DNA of 8,073 nucleotides from an uncultured Sediminibacterium sp. (GTDB taxonomy: Bacteria > Bacteroidota > Bacteroidia > Chitinophagales > Chitinophagaceae), in NCBI GenBank assembly GCA_937907555.1, contig CALEST010000260.1:1-8073 (forward strand), given 5' to 3'. Below, in pieces: positions 6,393 to 8,073 of this stretch. The notes under the pieces are model-generated. The model was not told the DNA's origin and did not search any database. It worked only from the letters and a program-made list of their open reading frames with translations. Within the stretch, counting starts at the first letter, position 1. Each line of letters opens with the position of its first letter. Made by a program: the position numbers and the translations under genes.

Positions 6393-6460
6393 TGCTTTAT
6401 CATATTTAATTTTCTGCCTTCATTTTTTATTGAATATTTGCATAATTAAAACAAAGCGAT

Positions 6461-6838
6461 ATGAATTTTCCAGCTGAACTACGTTACACGAAAGACCACG
6501 AATGGATTAAATTGGAAGGCAATGTTGCCACCATTGGTATTACTGATTTTGCCCAGCATGAATTGGGTGATATTGTATATGTAGATATCAACACCGTTGG
6601 TAAAGAATTATCTGCTGAAGAGGTTTTTGGTACCGTTGAAGCAGTGAAAACGGTAAGTGATTTGTTTTTACCGGTTACCGGAACCATCTCTGAAGTAAAT
6701 CCTTTATTGGAGAAACAACCTGAATTGGTTAACACGGATCCATACGGAGACGGATGGATGATTAAAATGACTGTTGCAGATCCTTCCAGCGTGGATGGAT
6801 TAATGACCAAAGAAGCTTACGAAGCCCTTGTAGGATAA
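6461..6838 (+). CDS. gcvH: glycine cleavage system H protein (lipoyl carrier)
   Basis: Carries the aminomethyl group on a lipoyl arm between the P, T and L proteins of the glycine cleavage complex in the cytoplasm. 125 residues, full length for the family. It opens with the typical LRYTKDHEWIKLEGNVATIG and continues with ITDFAQHELGDIVYVD. The lipoylation lysine is Lys63 in GTVEAVKTVSD, followed by the hairpin PVTGTISEVN and the closing NTDPYGDGWMIKM. No gcvP or gcvT is in the window; in this phylum they often lie elsewhere. The ECF sigma gene follows after 4 bases, so the two are probably co-transcribed. A possible -7 box, AATATTTG, lies at 6433-6440 but differs from consensus at the first base. 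Confidence 0.98.
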   Translation: MNFPAELRYTKDHEWIKLEGNVATIGITDFAQHELGDIVYVDINTVGKELSAEEVFGTVEAVKTVSDLFLPVTGTISEVNPLLEKQPELVNTDPYGDGWMIKMTVADPSSVDGLMTKEAYEALVG

Positions 6839-6842
6839 TCAT

Positions 6843-7385
6843 TTGAATCCAAATCAACAATATACAGAAGCAGAACTTGTTTTGTTGTTAACGCAGCGAA
6901 ATGAAGCCGCTTTCAGTTATTTGTACGACCATTATTCAGGAGCACTTTACCATAGTATTCTGAATATTATTTCCGATTCGGAAATAGCTGCTGATACCTT
7001 ACAGGAAGTTTTCGTTAAAATATTCAAACAAATCGGCTCTTACGATAGCAGTAAGGGCCGTTTGTATACATGGATGTTAAATATTGCCCGAAATGCGGCT
7101 ATTGACACCACCCGAAGCAAAGGATTTCAAAAAAGTCAGCAAAACCAATCGCTCTCCGAAACCGTATATGAATCAGCAGGGTCTGTTAACATAGCTTCAG
7201 ATGATCTGAATCTTCGCAAATGGGTGAATCAGCTTAAACCGGAATGGAGTGTCCTGATTAAACTGGCCTATTTTGAAGGATATACCCAGGATGAAATGGC
7301 CAAAATGCTGGATATACCGCTTGGTACCGTTAAGACAAGGCTGAGAGCAGCATTAAAAGAATTGCATAAATTGATAAAAGATTGA
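6843..7385 (+). CDS. ECF-type RNA polymerase sigma-70 factor
   Basis: 180 residues. Region 2 covers about 22-92: EAAFSYLYDHYSGALY, then DTLQEVFVKIFKQIGSYD, then GRLYTWMLNIARNAAID for -10 recognition and core binding. Region 4 covers about 123-178, with the HTH in GYTQDEMAKMLDIPLGTVKTRL. It would direct polymerase to a dedicated regulon. The start is TTG at 6843: an in-frame TAG lies just upstream at 6831, and the first in-frame ATG would remove most of region 2. The gene begins 4 bases after the gcvH stop and overlaps the anti-sigma gene at its end (TTGA), so regulator and inhibitor are coupled. Composition matches gcvH. The exact signal cannot be read from the sequence. Confidence 0.96.
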   Translation: MNPNQQYTEAELVLLLTQRNEAAFSYLYDHYSGALYHSILNIISDSEIAADTLQEVFVKIFKQIGSYDSSKGRLYTWMLNIARNAAIDTTRSKGFQKSQQNQSLSETVYESAGSVNIASDDLNLRKWVNQLKPEWSVLIKLAYFEGYTQDEMAKMLDIPLGTVKTRLRAALKELHKLIKD

Positions 7386-8073
7386 ATACAAGGGAATACA
7401 TAGAAAGTGGCATTATTGAGACCTATGTGTTAGGCATGGCCAGTCCGGAAGAATCTGCCGAACTGGAAGCTCTTTGCCTTGAGTTTCCTGAAATTAAAGC
7501 CGCACTGACTGCGTTTGAAGAAACCCTGGAAAAAAACGCAATGGCCAATGCTATTCCACCACCTCCGGGTGTAAAAAAGGCCTTATTCAAAGAGTTGGAA
7601 TCTTCTTTTGCAAAAACCAGTTTGCCGGAAGAACTCAACCAGTCAGTTTTGCCAACTCAGCCAGCGCCAGTTGTAGGTATGAACAGCTTCAGCCGCTATT
7701 TTGCTGCTGCAGCAATTATTCTACTGGTGATCAGCGGTGGGCTGAATATTTATTTCTACAGTAAGTTTACCGAAACTACCCAGCAATATCAGGCGCTTTT
7801 AATTGAAAAAAATACTTTGCAGGCCAATAATCAGATCATTCAAACCAAGAGCCTGGATCTTTTTAATAGCATGCAAATGATGGCAGACCCTAATATGCAA
7901 AAAATTGCTATGCCGGGAATACCGGGCAAGGAAGCCAATTATGCCACCGTTTTCTGGGATGCAAAATCAAAAGATGTATACCTTCTGCCCAATAAATTGC
8001 CTCAGCCCGCTCAGGGAAAACAGTACCAGCTTTGGGCAATCGTAGATGGTAAGCCTGTAGACGCTGGCGTTAT
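7382..8073 (+). CDS. RskA-like transmembrane anti-sigma factor, C-terminus beyond window
   Basis: I translated this by hand from the TTG at 7382, which overlaps the sigma stop as TTGA; 230 codons are open to the right edge. The N-terminal cytoplasmic part (1-100) opens with REYIESGIIETYVLGMASPEE, which is usual for Bacteroidota anti-sigma factors, and has a Pro/Gln-rich stretch at 88-97. One membrane helix lies at about 106-126 (RYFAAAAIILLVISGGLNIY). A coiled-coil segment follows (131-165), then the extracytoplasmic RskA-type C-terminal domain with YATVFWDAKSKDVYLLPNKL and GKQYQLWAIVDGKPVDAG. It should hold the upstream ECF sigma at the membrane until a signal leads to release. TTG is the only common start codon in frame, since a stop lies at 7367. 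Domain assignment is from pattern. Confidence 0.92.
   Translation, partial: MNTREYIESGIIETYVLGMASPEESAELEALCLEFPEIKAALTAFEETLEKNAMANAIPPPPGVKKALFKELESSFAKTSLPEELNQSVLPTQPAPVVGMNSFSRYFAAAAIILLVISGGLNIYFYSKFTETTQQYQALLIEKNTLQANNQIIQTKSLDLFNSMQMMADPNMQKIAMPGIPGKEANYATVFWDAKSKDVYLLPNKLPQPAQGKQYQLWAIVDGKPVDAGV

Noticed and set aside
6433..6440. AATATTTG as a -7 box for gcvH
   Set aside because: It differs from TAnnTTTG at the first base, and no TTG is found at -33; it is only a weak candidate.

Overview
The window looks like a piece of a Bacteroidota chromosome, most likely from the Chitinophagaceae or a close relative. This rests on -7 promoter boxes of the TAnnTTTG type, genes without purine-rich Shine-Dalgarno sequences, the style of the SerRS motif 3, and a sigma/anti-sigma pair of the kind common in that phylum. 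The assignment is inferred from family resemblance; no database was searched.

The left part (1 to about 4680) is very AT-rich and holds a leftward operon with a divergent regulator. In transcription order it encodes: a 224-residue protein that begins with a double-glycine-type leader (AG variant), then a 7-glycine linker and a hydrophobic C-terminus; a 233-residue four-helix membrane protein; a hairpin in the untranslated gap; a full C39 peptidase-ABC transporter (PCAT) with its catalytic residues in place; and the first 176 residues of a HlyD-like adaptor that runs off the left edge. The natural reading is a bacteriocin-like or toxin secretion system. The 224-residue protein would be the cargo, the four-helix protein the self-protection (immunity) candidate, the PCAT would trim the leader and pump the cargo, and HlyD would carry it on across the envelope. 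A small XRE-type repressor is transcribed the other way from the same 144-base gap, which contains a perfect 19-bp inverted repeat.

The right part (4706 to 8073) has clearly higher GC and is ordinary core chromosome: serS (leftward), then divergently a 114-residue conserved-looking hypothetical gene, gcvH, an ECF sigma factor and an RskA-like anti-sigma factor cut by the right edge. gcvH, sigma and anti-sigma are packed with a 4-base gap and a 4-base overlap, and both regulator genes appear to start with TTG. The sharp change in composition between the XRE gene and serS suggests that the secretion cassette was acquired beside serS.

No rRNA, tRNA, CRISPR array or insertion sequence was seen. 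No gene-free stretch exceeds 300 bases; the longest is the regulatory gap 4135 to 4278.
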